From NCBI GenBank assembly GCA_934465295.1, contig CAKSKU010000003.1:94654-158653 (forward strand): DNA of 64,000 nt, in the 5' to 3' direction. Under the pieces are notes generated by a model. It did not search any database. It had not been told where the DNA came from and worked only from the letters and a program-made list of their open reading frames with translations. Below, piece by piece: positions 35,904 to 44,624 of the stretch (the stretch's first letter is position 1; every line of letters starts with the position of its first letter). The position numbers and the translations under genes were made by a program. The DNA comes from an uncultured Oscillospiraceae bacterium. Lineage in GTDB: Bacteria; Bacillota; Clostridia; Oscillospirales; Ruminococcaceae.

Positions 35904-36401
35904 CTATCGCTGCTTTAATTTTTTTGAGGCTTCTATTGCCTCATCGCTTGCTTTTTGTGGATGTCTGCTTCTTGGCATTACTTTGCGCCAACCGTGACGT
36001 TCTAACATTCGATAAATCTGACTTCCTCCAATGGAATGACCAACTTTTTCGATGTATGCAGCTTTTAATTCATTCAGATCTACGATTTGACCCGCTTCGG
36101 CTTGTTTGGTGTATGCTGAAAGAAATTCTTTTTCTTCTTCGATACTCAAATTTCTATGCATTCCGATTCGTTCCTTGGGGAGCAGTGCTGATATTCCACC
36201 GTTGTTTATGTATGCACTCACCCATTGGCTTACCATTTTTTTCGATGTGTCCAATTTTTGAGCTATTTCGTCATTCGTCAAGCCTTCTCCTCGTAGCTGT
36301 ACTGCATACAGTCGTCTGTCAACTTTTTTGTCTGTATTTGTTTTTCTTATTTCTTCTATTTCCGCTGCATTTTCTGCGCTGATTTTATATGTTTTTGGCA
36401 T
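35904..36401 (-). CDS. IS630 transposase, HTH DNA-binding part (first frame)
   Basis: 165 residues. A winged/Paired-like HTH (GEGLTNDEIAQKLDTSKKMV) and a second HTH-like region (VGHSIGGSQIYRMLERHGWR) form the DNA-binding half. The frame ends shortly after an A7 run at 35919-35925 (tcA-AAA-AAA in zero frame). A -1 slip there gives S-K-K-I-K-A-A-I-E-D-N, joining the catalytic frame. RBS GGTGATGAAG precedes the start. Confidence 0.85.
   Translation of the reverse strand: MPKTYKISAENAAEIEEIRKTNTDKKVDRRLYAVQLRGEGLTNDEIAQKLDTSKKMVSQWVSAYINNGGISALLPKERIGMHRNLSIEEEKEFLSAYTKQAEAGQIVDLNELKAAYIEKVGHSIGGSQIYRMLERHGWRKVMPRSRHPQKASDEAIEASKKLKQR
35919..35925 (-). promoter_or_regulatory. A7 slippery heptamer for -1 frameshifting
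   Basis: Minus-strand A-AAA-AAA in the zero frame of the first transposase gene. The -1 frame is open from here to the catalytic part; the zero frame stops 5 codons later. Confidence 0.65.
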
Positions 36402-36713
36402 TCTTCATCACCTATTTTATTATACCTTGTTTCATCGATTTTGTCTATAGTTTAATTGGTGTTTAGTATTAGTGATTTACGCTTACTGCAACTGACATTT
36501 TACTGTTAGTTTAGGGAGTTTCGCTCTCTGCGGAGAGCGACCAAAGGGCTTCCGCCCTCTGGACACCTGACGAGCTGTGCTCAGCTCGACCAGCTGGTTG
36601 GCTTCGCATCGCCCGACAAATGTAAGCTATGCCAATAATTCCGAATTCCGAATTTAAAAAATTTCCGCATTTAAAAAATTCCGAAAATTTTATATAATTT
36701 TTACAAAACCCCC

Positions 36714-36742
36714 TTGACAGTAAATCGTTTACAATGTAAAAT
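36714..36742 (+). promoter_or_regulatory. xylA promoter with operator-like palindrome in the spacer
   Basis: Consensus TTGACA (36714-36719), 17-bp spacer, TAAAAT (36737-36742). The spacer contains the inverted repeat GTAAA-TCG-TTTAC (36720-36732), a plausible repressor site. The repressor is not identified. Confidence 0.65.
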
Positions 36743-36807
36743 ATATTGTAATAGATCAACTATTTGCAAAATCAAATTTTATAATCAGATTTTGGGAGGA
36801 AATAAAA

Positions 36808-38133
36808 ATGAGCGAATTTTTCAAAGAAATCGGCAAGATCCCCTTTGAGGGCAAGGCAAGCAAAAACCCACTCGCATTCAAGTATTACAACCCCGATGAG
36901 ATCATCGACGGCAAGCCTATGAGAGAACACCTCAAGTTTGCACTTTCATGGTGGCACACTATGGGCGGCGACGGCACTGATATGTTCGGCTGCGGCACTG
37001 CTGACAAGACTTGGGGCGAGACTGACAGCGTTGCAAGAGCAAAGGCTAAGGTCGACGCTGCTTTTGAAATTATGGATAAGCTTTCCATTGACTATTTCTG
37101 CTGGCATGACCGTGATCTTTCCCCCGAGTACGGCTCACTCGCTGAAACAAACGCTAAGTTTGACGAGATCGTTGATTACACTGCTGAAAAGATGAAGCAG
37201 AACCCCGGCAAGAAGCTCCTCTGGGGTACAGCTAAGTGCTTCGATCACCCAAGATATATGCACGGCGCAGGCACATCTCCTTCCGCTGACGTTTTTGCTT
37301 ATGCAGCTGCTCAGATCAAGAAGGCTATCGATGCAACAGTTAAGCTCGGCGGCAACGGCTACGTTTTCTGGGGCGGCAGAGAAGGCTATGAAACATTACT
37401 TAACACAAATATGGGTCTTGAACTTGACAATATGGCTCGTCTTATGAAGATGGCTGTTGAATATGCACGTTCTATCGGCTACAAGGGCGATTTCTACATC
37501 GAACCTAAGCCAAAGGAGCCAACAAAGCACCAGTATGACTTCGATACAGCAACAGTTCTCGGCTTCCTCCGCAAGTACGGACTTGACAAGGATTTCAAGA
37601 TGAACATCGAAGCTAACCACGCTACACTTGCACAGCACACATTCCAGCACGAACTCCGTGTTGCAAGAGATAACGGCGTATTCGGTTCTATCGATGCTAA
37701 CCAGGGCGATCCGCTCCTCGGCTGGGATACAGACCAGTTCCCGACAAATATTTATGACGCTACATTCTGCATGTACGAAGTTATCAAGGCAGGCGGCTTC
37801 ACAAACGGCGGTCTTAACTTTGATGCAAAGGCAAGAAGAGGCTCATTCACTCCCGAAGATATCTTCCACAGCTACATTGCAGGTATGGATACATTTGCAC
37901 TCGGCTTCAAGGCTGCAAGAGCTCTTATCGCTGACGGCAGAATTGACAAGTTCGTTGATGATCGTTACGCTTCCTGGAACACAGGTATCGGCGCTGACAT
38001 CATCGCAGGCAAGGTTGGAATGGCTGATCTTGAAAAGTATGCTCTTGAAAAGGGCGAAGTTACCGACTCCCTCTCCAGCGGCAGACAGGAAATGCTCGAA
38101 GCTATCGTTAACAACGTACTTTTTGATCTTTGA
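36808..38133 (+). CDS. xylA: Xylose isomerase
   Basis: 441 residues, the class II length. It interconverts D-xylose and D-xylulose in the cytoplasm using two divalent metals. Active-site features: catalytic His in [21 protein letters not shown], the metal-binding Glu in [17 protein letters not shown], and metal-site residues in IEANHATLA and DANQGD. RBS GGGAGGAAA lies before the ATG. Codon use is biased to a narrow set, like gapA and transaldolase here, suggesting high expression. A small gene at 38151 and xylB follow in the same direction. Confidence 0.97.
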   Translation: MSEFFKEIGKIPFEGKASKNPLAFKYYNPDEIIDGKPMREHLKFALSWWHTMGGDGTDMFGCGTADKTWGETDSVARAKAKVDAAFEIMDKLSIDYFCWHDRDLSPEYGSLAETNAKFDEIVDYTAEKMKQNPGKKLLWGTAKCFDHPRYMHGAGTSPSADVFAYAAAQIKKAIDATVKLGGNGYVFWGGREGYETLLNTNMGLELDNMARLMKMAVEYARSIGYKGDFYIEPKPKEPTKHQYDFDTATVLGFLRKYGLDKDFKMNIEANHATLAQHTFQHELRVARDNGVFGSIDANQGDPLLGWDTDQFPTNIYDATFCMYEVIKAGGFTNGGLNFDAKARRGSFTPEDIFHSYIAGMDTFALGFKAARALIADGRIDKFVDDRYASWNTGIGADIIAGKVGMADLEKYALEKGEVTDSLSSGRQEMLEAIVNNVLFDL

Positions 38134-38150
38134 TCCACGGAGAATACGAT

Positions 38151-38387
38151 ATGATTTTCGTGAGCCGTGACCATACTGCCATTATAAATATCGGTCAGGG
38201 TCAGAGCTATGAGCTTGCCCGTGAAGATTCGTGCATAACGTTATATGTTCACGGTCTTACCTGCGATGATTACACCGAAAATGAAATGGCGGACTATGGC
38301 AATGAGGTCGATGCTGCCCGTGTAATGGACAGAGCAGTCGCTCTTATCAGCGACAAGATCGATTTTATTGACTTCGCAAGGTTATAA
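38151..38387 (+). CDS. Small hypothetical protein between xylA and xylB
   Basis: 78 residues (MIFVSRDHTAIINIGQGQSYELA..., acidic, no membrane helix). The ATG at 38151 has CGGAGAA upstream and lies 17 bp after the xylA stop, so it is co-transcribed with xylA. A terminator hairpin follows. Family not recognised. Confidence 0.65.
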   Translation: MIFVSRDHTAIINIGQGQSYELAREDSCITLYVHGLTCDDYTENEMADYGNEVDAARVMDRAVALISDKIDFIDFARL

Positions 38388-38398
38388 AAAATTTCCCT

Positions 38399-38430
38399 AT
38401 GCGGGCAGGTTTTTTGCCTGTCCGCATTTC
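38399..38430 (+). terminator. Terminator between the xylA unit and xylB
   Basis: ATGCGG-CAGG pairs with CCTG-CCGCAT around TTTTTT, followed by TTCTTATT. Partial read-through into xylB would make xylB expression lower than xylA. Confidence 0.7.
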
Positions 38431-38464
38431 TTATTATAATGAGAAAGATAAAGGAGTGAAATAA

Positions 38465-39988
38465 ATGAAATATGTAATAGGTATCGACCTTGGAACAAGC
38501 GGCACCAAGACCGTTCTTTTCGATGAAAAGGGCGCTGTCGTTGCTTCCAAAACGATCGAATATCCTATGTATCAGCCGAAGAACGGCTATGCAGAGCAGG
38601 ACCCCGAGGACTGGTACAACGCTGCGATCGGCACGGCTAAGGCTGTTGTCGAAACGAGCGGAGTAAAGAGCGGGGATATCGTCGGCGTTGGTCTTTCGGG
38701 ACAGATGCACGGTCTTGTTATGCTCGACGAGAACGGAAACGTTATCCGCCGTTCCATTATATGGTGCGACCAGCGTACAGCCAAGGAAGTTGACGAGATG
38801 AACGAGAAGATAGGCAGAGAAAAGCTTATCGAGATCACCGCCAACCCTGCACTCACGGGCTGGACGGCTGCAAAAATTCTTTGGGTAAGAAACAACGAAC
38901 CCGAGAATTACAAGAAGTGCCGTCACATTCTTCTTCCTAAGGATTATATCAGATACAAGCTCACGGGCGAATTCGCAACCGAAGTTTCCGATGCTTCGGG
39001 TATGCAGCTTCTTGACGTTCCGAATCGCTGCTGGAGCAGGGAGATCTGCGAAAAGCTCGATATTGATATGTCTATGCTCGCAAAGGTTTACGAATCCTGC
39101 GAGGTCACGGGCAAAATTACTGCCGAAGCTGCCGCTCTCACGGGACTTAAAGAGGGTACTGTCGTTGTCGGCGGTGCAGGCGACAATGCTGCTGCCGCAG
39201 TAGGCACTGGTGTTGTTGAGGACGGAAAGGCTTTCACGACTATCGGCACGAGCGGCGTTGTTTTCGCTCATACTTCGAGCATTTCCATTGACCCGAAGGG
39301 CAGAGTACATACCTGCTGCGCAGCCGTTCCGAACTGCTGGCACATCATGGGCGTTACTCAGGGCGCAGGTCTTTCCCTCAAATGGTTCAGAGATAACTTC
39401 TGTCAGGCTGAAAAGGACACGGCAAAGGGAATGGGCGTTGACGAATATGTTCTTATGAACAAGGAAGTTGAAAATGTTCCCGTCGGCTCGAACCGCCTTA
39501 TCTATCTCCCGTATCTTATGGGCGAAAGAACTCCTCACCTTGACCCGAACGCAAGAGGAATGTTCTTCGGACTTTCCGCAATGCACACAAAGCGTGATAT
39601 GATGCGTGCAGTAATGGAGGGCGTTTCCTACTCGCTCCGTGACTGCGTTGAAATTTGCAAGGAAATGGGCATCAACGTTTCCGATATGATGGCTTGCGGC
39701 GGCGGCGGTAAGTCGCCTATCTGGCGGCAGATGCTCGCAGACCTTTACAAGTGTCCCGTTAAGACGGCATCATCGTCCGAAGGCCCTGCTCTCGGCGTTG
39801 CAATTCTCGCAATGGTCGGAGCAGGAATATACAAGACAGTTCCCGAGGCTTGCAAGGCTATTGTCGGCGTTGACAAGGTTCAGCAGCCTATCAAGGAGAA
39901 CTCCGAGGTTTATGACAAGTATTTCGCTCTTTACGATAATATTTATCCTGCAGTAAAGAACGAGCTTGCAGAACTCGCAGAACTATAA
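38465..39988 (+). CDS. xylB: Xylulokinase
   Basis: 507 residues of the FGGY carbohydrate kinase family. It phosphorylates D-xylulose to xylulose 5-phosphate. The N-terminal ATP/sugar motif is IDLGTSGTKTVLFD; the substrate loop is GLSGQMHGLV; then WCDQRTAKEVDEM, a TLPKDY-like LLPKDYIRYKLTGE, GAGDNAAAAVGTG, and the C-terminal ACGGGGKSPIWRQML. RBS AAGGAGTG before the start. Downstream partner of xylA in pentose use. Confidence 0.95.
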   Translation: MKYVIGIDLGTSGTKTVLFDEKGAVVASKTIEYPMYQPKNGYAEQDPEDWYNAAIGTAKAVVETSGVKSGDIVGVGLSGQMHGLVMLDENGNVIRRSIIWCDQRTAKEVDEMNEKIGREKLIEITANPALTGWTAAKILWVRNNEPENYKKCRHILLPKDYIRYKLTGEFATEVSDASGMQLLDVPNRCWSREICEKLDIDMSMLAKVYESCEVTGKITAEAAALTGLKEGTVVVGGAGDNAAAAVGTGVVEDGKAFTTIGTSGVVFAHTSSISIDPKGRVHTCCAAVPNCWHIMGVTQGAGLSLKWFRDNFCQAEKDTAKGMGVDEYVLMNKEVENVPVGSNRLIYLPYLMGERTPHLDPNARGMFFGLSAMHTKRDMMRAVMEGVSYSLRDCVEICKEMGINVSDMMACGGGGKSPIWRQMLADLYKCPVKTASSSEGPALGVAILAMVGAGIYKTVPEACKAIVGVDKVQQPIKENSEVYDKYFALYDNIYPAVKNELAELAEL

Positions 39989-40036
39989 TTGCAGATTTCC
40001 CCAAATCATCAAGACTTTTTCTCCGAGCGATGTTAT

Positions 40037-40073
40037 TATAATAGTAGTGAAAGCTTTTACAGATAACGTTATC
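40037..40073 (+). promoter_or_regulatory. -10 element and palindrome before the AraC-GGDEF gene
   Basis: TATAAT at 40037-40042 with no clear -35. The perfect palindrome GATAACGTTATC (40062-40073) follows, just before the RBS, positioned to block transcription or be bound by the regulator itself. Function inferred. Confidence 0.5.
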
Positions 40074-40084
40074 GAGGAAAACAC

Positions 40085-40897
40085 ATGAACAATTTTGAAA
40101 AACTGTCTGCCACACTTGAATTTATCGAGGAAAATTTAACGGAGGACATCACGGCGGAGCTTTGCGCCAAGCGGTGCGGCTATTCGCTGTCGAGCGTTCA
40201 GAAAATGTTCCGCCATACATTTCACATTGGCGTGAGCGATTATATTTCAAGGCGGAAGCTGACTGCGGCGGCAAAAGAACTGCTCAAAAGCGAAAGTCCG
40301 ATACTTGAAATTGCCCTTAAATACGGCTATAATTCACACGAGGTCTTTACCCGTGCGTTTATGCGGCTCTGGGGCGTAACGCCGTCCGAATTTCGCAGAA
40401 AACGGCGCTTTTCCGAAATCTTCCCCAAGCTTGACGAGTATGTGCAGATATATGATGAAAAGGGGAATATTGTTATGACCAGCAAGAGAAAGTTCGATGT
40501 TTCGCACCTTTACGATTTTATAAAACAGCGCAGCGGAAAGTATGCCATTTGCTTCGATATGGTGCATCTTATGTACATAAACGATGTTTACGGCAGAGCC
40601 GCAGGGGATATCGCCATTGCGGAGTGTCTGCGCAGAATTGACGAAAATTCGGGGGAGGATATGCTCCCGATAAGGATCGGCGGCGACGAATTCGTGCTGA
40701 TAACGGACTTTTCCGATATCAGGGACGCACAGAACGCCGCAGAGAAAATTTTAAGCTTAAACGGTGGTACAGTCAGCTCGGACGGCAGTGAGTTCGAGGT
40801 TTCGATGAGAGTGGGATATGTCCGTATTCCCGAGGGAAATCTTCGGTACAATTCGCTCTTTGAAAGCTTTGTGATCGCAGGCAGGAACGAAAGCTGA
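40085..40897 (+). CDS. AraC-type HTH fused to a GGDEF domain
   Basis: 270 residues. Residues ~5-105 are a complete AraC/XylS double-HTH domain (ITAELCAKRCGYSLSSVQKM; ILEIALKYGYNSHEVFTRAF; WGVTPSEFRR) placed at the N terminus, not at the usual C terminus. After a linker, residues ~150-270 form a compact diguanylate-cyclase-like domain (FDMVHLMYINDVYGRAAGD) with an intact GGDEF motif at 199-203 (RIGGDEFVLI). It could make or bind c-di-GMP/GTP and control transcription. It lies between xylB and transaldolase, so pentose genes are likely targets. Confidence 0.85.
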   Translation: MNNFEKLSATLEFIEENLTEDITAELCAKRCGYSLSSVQKMFRHTFHIGVSDYISRRKLTAAAKELLKSESPILEIALKYGYNSHEVFTRAFMRLWGVTPSEFRRKRRFSEIFPKLDEYVQIYDEKGNIVMTSKRKFDVSHLYDFIKQRSGKYAICFDMVHLMYINDVYGRAAGDIAIAECLRRIDENSGEDMLPIRIGGDEFVLITDFSDIRDAQNAAEKILSLNGGTVSSDGSEFEVSMRVGYVRIPEGNLRYNSLFESFVIAGRNES

Positions 40898-40929
40898 CGG
40901 TATCTCCTTAAAAGAAAGGAAAATATACC

Positions 40930-41577
40930 ATGAAACTTTTTATCGATACCGCTAATGTAAACGACATCAGATGGGCAAACGACCTCGGAGTAATCTGCGG
41001 CGTTACAACAAACCCCTCCCTTATCGCAAAGGAAGGCAGAGTTTTTGAGGAAGTTGTAAAGGAGATCACAACTATCGTTGACGGACCTATCTCCGCAGAG
41101 GTCATCTCTCTCGAGGCTGACAAGATGGTTGAGGAGGCTCTTCCTCTCGCAGCTATCCACAAGAACATCGTAATCAAGCTCCCGATGTGCGAAGAGGGAC
41201 TCAAGGCTTGTAAGATCCTTACCTCCAAGGGCATCAAGACAAACGTAACACTCGTTTTCTCCGCAGCTCAGGCTATGCTCGCAGCAAACGCAGGCGCTAC
41301 ATACGTTTCCCCATTCCTCGGCAGACTTGACGATATCGGTATGGAGGGCATGAACCTCATCGAAGAGATCGTTGACATCTTCCGTGCTCAGGGCATCAAG
41401 ACCGAGATCATCGCAGCATCTATCAGAAATCCTATCCACGTTACGACCTGCGCAAGACTTGGCTGTGATATCGCAACAGTTCCTGCAAACGTTATCCGCC
41501 AGATGGTTAAGCACCCGCTTACAGACAACGGTATCGAGAGATTCCTTAAGGACTGGGAAGGAGCTAAGAAGGCGTAA
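40930..41577 (+). CDS. Transaldolase / fructose-6-phosphate aldolase family
   Basis: 215 residues, the short TalC/MipB type. It transfers dihydroxyacetone units in the non-oxidative pentose phosphate pathway. Visible: [24 protein letters not shown], the Schiff-base Lys in [11 protein letters not shown], and [20 protein letters not shown]. Transaldolase versus F6P aldolase cannot be separated by eye. RBS AAAGGAAA. It follows the AraC-GGDEF gene by 32 bp and would process xylulose 5-phosphate made by XylB. The stop codon lies in the loop of a hairpin. Confidence 0.93.
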   Translation: MKLFIDTANVNDIRWANDLGVICGVTTNPSLIAKEGRVFEEVVKEITTIVDGPISAEVISLEADKMVEEALPLAAIHKNIVIKLPMCEEGLKACKILTSKGIKTNVTLVFSAAQAMLAANAGATYVSPFLGRLDDIGMEGMNLIEEIVDIFRAQGIKTEIIAASIRNPIHVTTCARLGCDIATVPANVIRQMVKHPLTDNGIERFLKDWEGAKKA

Positions 41578-41586
41578 ACGCCTTCT
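41567..41586 (+). terminator. Transaldolase terminator hairpin, T tract replaced by a repeat
   Basis: AGAAGGCG-TAAA-CGCCTTCT is a perfect stem with the stop codon in its loop. The sequence after it is CTTAATGCGGAATT, the end of foldback copy 4, rather than a T run. Confidence 0.55.
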
Positions 41587-42390
41587 CTTAATGCGGAATT
41601 CGGAATGCGGAATTCGGAATTATTGGCAGAGCTAACATTTGTATGAGAACTGCGAAGCCAACTAAAAGTTTAGGTCAAGCCTTTTCAAAGGCTTGCAGGG
41701 GTCAAGGGGGCAGAGCCACCTTGTCGCTTCCGCAGAAGCGAAACTCCCTAAACTATGGCTAAACGCATTGTAATAATAGCGAAATCAGTAACAGCTAAAA
41801 AGGCGCAATTCACACGAATAATGGAAAACGAACTATGAGAAATCGAGTTTAGTAAAACCAATAATGTGAATTGCGCCATACTATTTTCCTCAAAAATCTG
41901 TCCTTGAAGCGAAAATCCACGAACGAAGTGAGTGAATTTGAAGCTTCAACGCTGTATGAATGGTAAAGCACAGTATGAACAGCGATGAGATATGTCAGTG
42001 AGAACAACAAATGTCGCCTCCCATTCATATCCCACCGCCGTTCAAACGTTGTCGGTGTAAAATGCTTATCGCTTCCGCTCTGCGCATTTTACACCGAGGA
42101 TAGTTTGTTTGAGGAAAACAGAATGGCGCAATTCACATTTTAGGTTTACAAAACTGATTTCTCATAGTTCGTTTACCATTTTGGGTGTGAATTGCGCCTT
42201 TTTAGCTGTTAGATATTGTTCTATTGCGGCAATGCCTTTAGCCATAATTTAAGGAGTTTCGCTTCTGCGGAAGCGACAAGGTGGCTCTGCCCCCTTGACC
42301 CCTGCAAGCCTTTGAAAAGGCTTGACCTAAACTTTTAGTTGGCTTCGCAGTTCTCAAACAAATTTGAGTTTTGCAAAAATTCCGAATTAT
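41587..42390. repeat. Large nested foldback repeat, copy 4 (type B arms)
   Basis: Both arms are type B: AAGCCTTT-TC-AAAGGCTT, CAAGG-GGGC-AGA-GCC-CCTTG and CGCTTCCGCAGAAGCG hairpins at 41670-41745, inverted at 42256-42340. Between them are the two GGCGCAATTCACA hairpins. The right end, CCGAATTATT, contains the cysS stop codon. Confidence 0.85.
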
Positions 42391-43805
42391 TTCTTCGTTA
42401 TCTTCGTCCCCTGACGTGTTTCCTCAACAACATATCCGAGTGCGGTTATCTTGTCACGAAGCTCATCGGCGAGGGCGAAGTTCTTTTCCTTTCTTGCGGC
42501 TTTTCTCTCCTCGGCAAGCTTCTTTACCTCTTCGGGGAGGTCATCATCGGCATTTTCTGCGGCTTTGTTGAGCTTTTCTGCATTTGCGATAAGTCCGATC
42601 GAAAGCACCTTGTCAAATTCCTTGATAAGTGCAAGCTTTGTTGCGGCGTTTGTGCCGTCACGGAGAACGTCATAAACTGCTGTGATAGCCTGAGCGGTGT
42701 TCAAGTCGTTATCGAGTGCGTCGGTGAAATTCTTCATAAGCCTGTCGTAAGCTTCCTTGTCGGTTTCTCCGCCGTTTTCCTTTAAAAGTGCGGCGATCTT
42801 TGCGATCATCTTGTTATAGGAAACTGCGGCGTTGTCAAGGTTCTCATACGAGAAAACAAGCGACTTTCTGTAATGCGAAAGCAGGCAGAAGAAGCGGTAA
42901 ACGAGCGGATCATAGCCCTTTTCTTCGAGGAGCGAAACGGTGAGGAACTCGCCCGAGGACTTCGACATCTTGCCGCTGTTGGTGTTAAGGTGGTGAACGT
43001 GGAACCAGTAGTTGCACCATTTATGTCCGAGGTAGGATTCACTCTGTGCGATCTCGTTCGTGTGGTGAGGGAAAGCATTGTCGATGCCGCCGCAGTGGAT
43101 ATCGAGGTATTCGCCGAGATATTTCATGCTTATGCAGGAGCATTCGATGTGCCAGCCGGGGTAGCCAACTCCCCACGGGCTGTTCCATTTGAGTTCCTGA
43201 TCGTCAAATTTGGACTTTGTGAACCAAAGCACGAAGTCAGCCTTGCTGCGCTTGTTGGAGTCCTCCTCAACGCCCTCTCTTACGCCGACAGCAAGGTCTT
43301 CTTCCTTGAAATCGTTGAAAACGTAATACTGCTTGAGCTTTGATGTGTCGAAGTAGATGTTTCCGCCTGCCTCGTAAGCATAGCCTTTCTCGATAAGCGA
43401 GGAAATGACCTTGATGAACTCATCGATACAGCCCGTTGCAGGCTGAACAACGTCAGGAGTCTTGATGTTGAGCTTTGCGCAGTCGGCGAAGAAAGCGTCC
43501 GTGTAAAACTTTGCGATCTCCATAACGGTCTTATGCTCACGCTTTGCGCCTTTGAGCATCTTGTCATCGCCCGTGTCACCGTCGCTTGTGAGGTGTCCGA
43601 CATCGGTGATGTTCATTACTCTTTTAACGTCAAGTCCCGTGAAGCGGAGATACTTTTCGAGAACGTCCTCCATAATATAACTGCGGAGGTTTCCAATATG
43701 AGCATAGTGATAGACCGTAGGACCGCAGGTGTACATTGAGACTTTGCCTGCTACTCTCGGGATAAAATCTTCCTTTGTTCTTGTGAGTGAGTTATATATT
43801 TTCAT
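42387..43805 (-). CDS. cysS: Cysteinyl-tRNA synthetase
   Basis: 472 residues. It charges tRNA(Cys). Class I motifs: TCGPTVYHYAHIGNLRSY (HIGH variant), HIECSCISMKYLG with zinc-site Cys/His, and GKMSKSSGEF (KMSKS). The ATG at 43805 has AAAGGAAA upstream; an in-frame ATG 16 codons earlier falls inside cysE and is less likely. It overlaps the end of cysE by 14 bp, so the two are co-transcribed under the T-box at 44765-45037. The stop codon is shared with the end of a foldback repeat. Confidence 0.95.
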   Translation of the reverse strand: MKIYNSLTRTKEDFIPRVAGKVSMYTCGPTVYHYAHIGNLRSYIMEDVLEKYLRFTGLDVKRVMNITDVGHLTSDGDTGDDKMLKGAKREHKTVMEIAKFYTDAFFADCAKLNIKTPDVVQPATGCIDEFIKVISSLIEKGYAYEAGGNIYFDTSKLKQYYVFNDFKEEDLAVGVREGVEEDSNKRSKADFVLWFTKSKFDDQELKWNSPWGVGYPGWHIECSCISMKYLGEYLDIHCGGIDNAFPHHTNEIAQSESYLGHKWCNYWFHVHHLNTNSGKMSKSSGEFLTVSLLEEKGYDPLVYRFFCLLSHYRKSLVFSYENLDNAAVSYNKMIAKIAALLKENGGETDKEAYDRLMKNFTDALDNDLNTAQAITAVYDVLRDGTNAATKLALIKEFDKVLSIGLIANAEKLNKAAENADDDLPEEVKKLAEERKAARKEKNFALADELRDKITALGYVVEETRQGTKITKK

Positions 43806-44511
43806 CTTCGTTATTTCCTTTCTGATTGGTGTTATACTTCTTCCCAAGCTCATTTATTTCAAGCTTGTTGACTTTCTTTTCAAGGCTCTCTATCCTTGCG
43901 AGCTGTCTGCACAGCTCAAGCGAAACGGGGTCGGGGATATGCACCTGATCGAGGTCGCAGTTCTGCACCCTTTCGCCGTTTCTGCGGACTATCCGTGCAG
44001 GTACGCCGACCGCTGTGCAGTTCGGCGGTATCGTTTCGAGAACGACTGCGTTTGCGGCTATCTTAACATTGTCGCCGACCTTGAAAGGTCCGAGAACTCT
44101 TGCGCCTGCACCAACCATAACGTTGTTGCCGAGGGTAGGATGACGCTTGCCCTTGTCTTTGCCCGTGCCGCCGAGCGTTACGCCCTGATAAACAAGGCAG
44201 TTGTCACCGATCTCGGTCGTTTCGCCGATGACTACGCCCGAACCGTGGTCGATGAAAAATCCCTTGCCGATCTTTGCACCCGGGTGAATTTCAATTCCCG
44301 TGAGAAAACGTGCGGTCTGCGAGATTATTCGTGCGGCGAGGTAAAGCTTCTTTTCGTAAAGCTTATGCGCCACTCTGTACGCAAGTATTGCGTGAAGCCC
44401 CGAGTAGGTCAGGATTATCTCCAATGTGCTTCGTGCGGCAGGGTCACGCCGCTTTACCGATTCAATTTCTTCGTTAAACTGCTTTTTAAGATATTCAAAA
44501 TTAATTATCAC
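43792..44511 (-). CDS. cysE: Serine O-acetyltransferase
   Basis: 239 residues. It acetylates serine with acetyl-CoA, the first step of cysteine synthesis. The helical N-terminal part (RRDPAARSTLEIILTYSGLHAI) is followed by a left-handed beta-helix of hexapeptide repeats (GIEIHPGAKIGKGFFIDHGS, GVVIGETTEIGDNC, QGVTLGGTG) containing the catalytic His. About 30 C-terminal residues (ESLEKKVNKLEI) look coiled-coil. Overlaps cysS. The leader carries a cysteine-type T-box, so low charged tRNA(Cys) should raise expression of both genes. Confidence 0.95.
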   Translation of the reverse strand: MIINFEYLKKQFNEEIESVKRRDPAARSTLEIILTYSGLHAILAYRVAHKLYEKKLYLAARIISQTARFLTGIEIHPGAKIGKGFFIDHGSGVVIGETTEIGDNCLVYQGVTLGGTGKDKGKRHPTLGNNVMVGAGARVLGPFKVGDNVKIAANAVVLETIPPNCTAVGVPARIVRRNGERVQNCDLDQVHIPDPVSLELCRQLARIESLEKKVNKLEINELGKKYNTNQKGNNEDENI

Positions 44512-44624
44512 TATAAAATACAGCTCCTTTGTCAGTTATGTCATTGCTCAATCTCTAAATTTGTAATTTTAGCGGAAAGAAAACAGCGTTTGCAAACGGG
44601 CGGATATAGAATCCGCCAATTGAA

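Larger units (their letters stand above)
35340..36469 (-). mobile_element. IS630-family insertion sequence
   Basis: 1,130 bp with inverted ends TACTAAACACCA and TGGTGTTTAGTAT, flanked by TA at 35338-35339 and 36470-36471. Joining the flanks gives TTTTTAGCTGTTAGTGATTT, exactly the uninterrupted sequence in foldback copy 2, which proves insertion and TA duplication. It encodes a two-frame transposase (35904-36401 and 35353-35853). Confidence 0.93.
34452..36656. repeat. Large nested foldback repeat, copy 3, split by an IS630 element
   Basis: Begins AATTCGGAATTAGG directly after the fabV stop and ends ATTCCGAATTT at about 36656. Both arms are type A; the left one carries an A-T pair (CAAGCTG/CAGCTTG) where the right arm has G-C. 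Without the 1,130-bp IS (35340-36469) and one TA, the element is about 1,073 bp. The middle also contains the CGTAGGGTCGGATTCC segment seen in copy 1. Confidence 0.85.

Noticed and set aside
11783..42390. CRISPR array based on repeated GGCGCAATTCACA units
   Set aside because: The units occur as inverted pairs within kilobase-scale elements scattered over 30 kb, not as regularly spaced direct repeats, and no cas gene is present.
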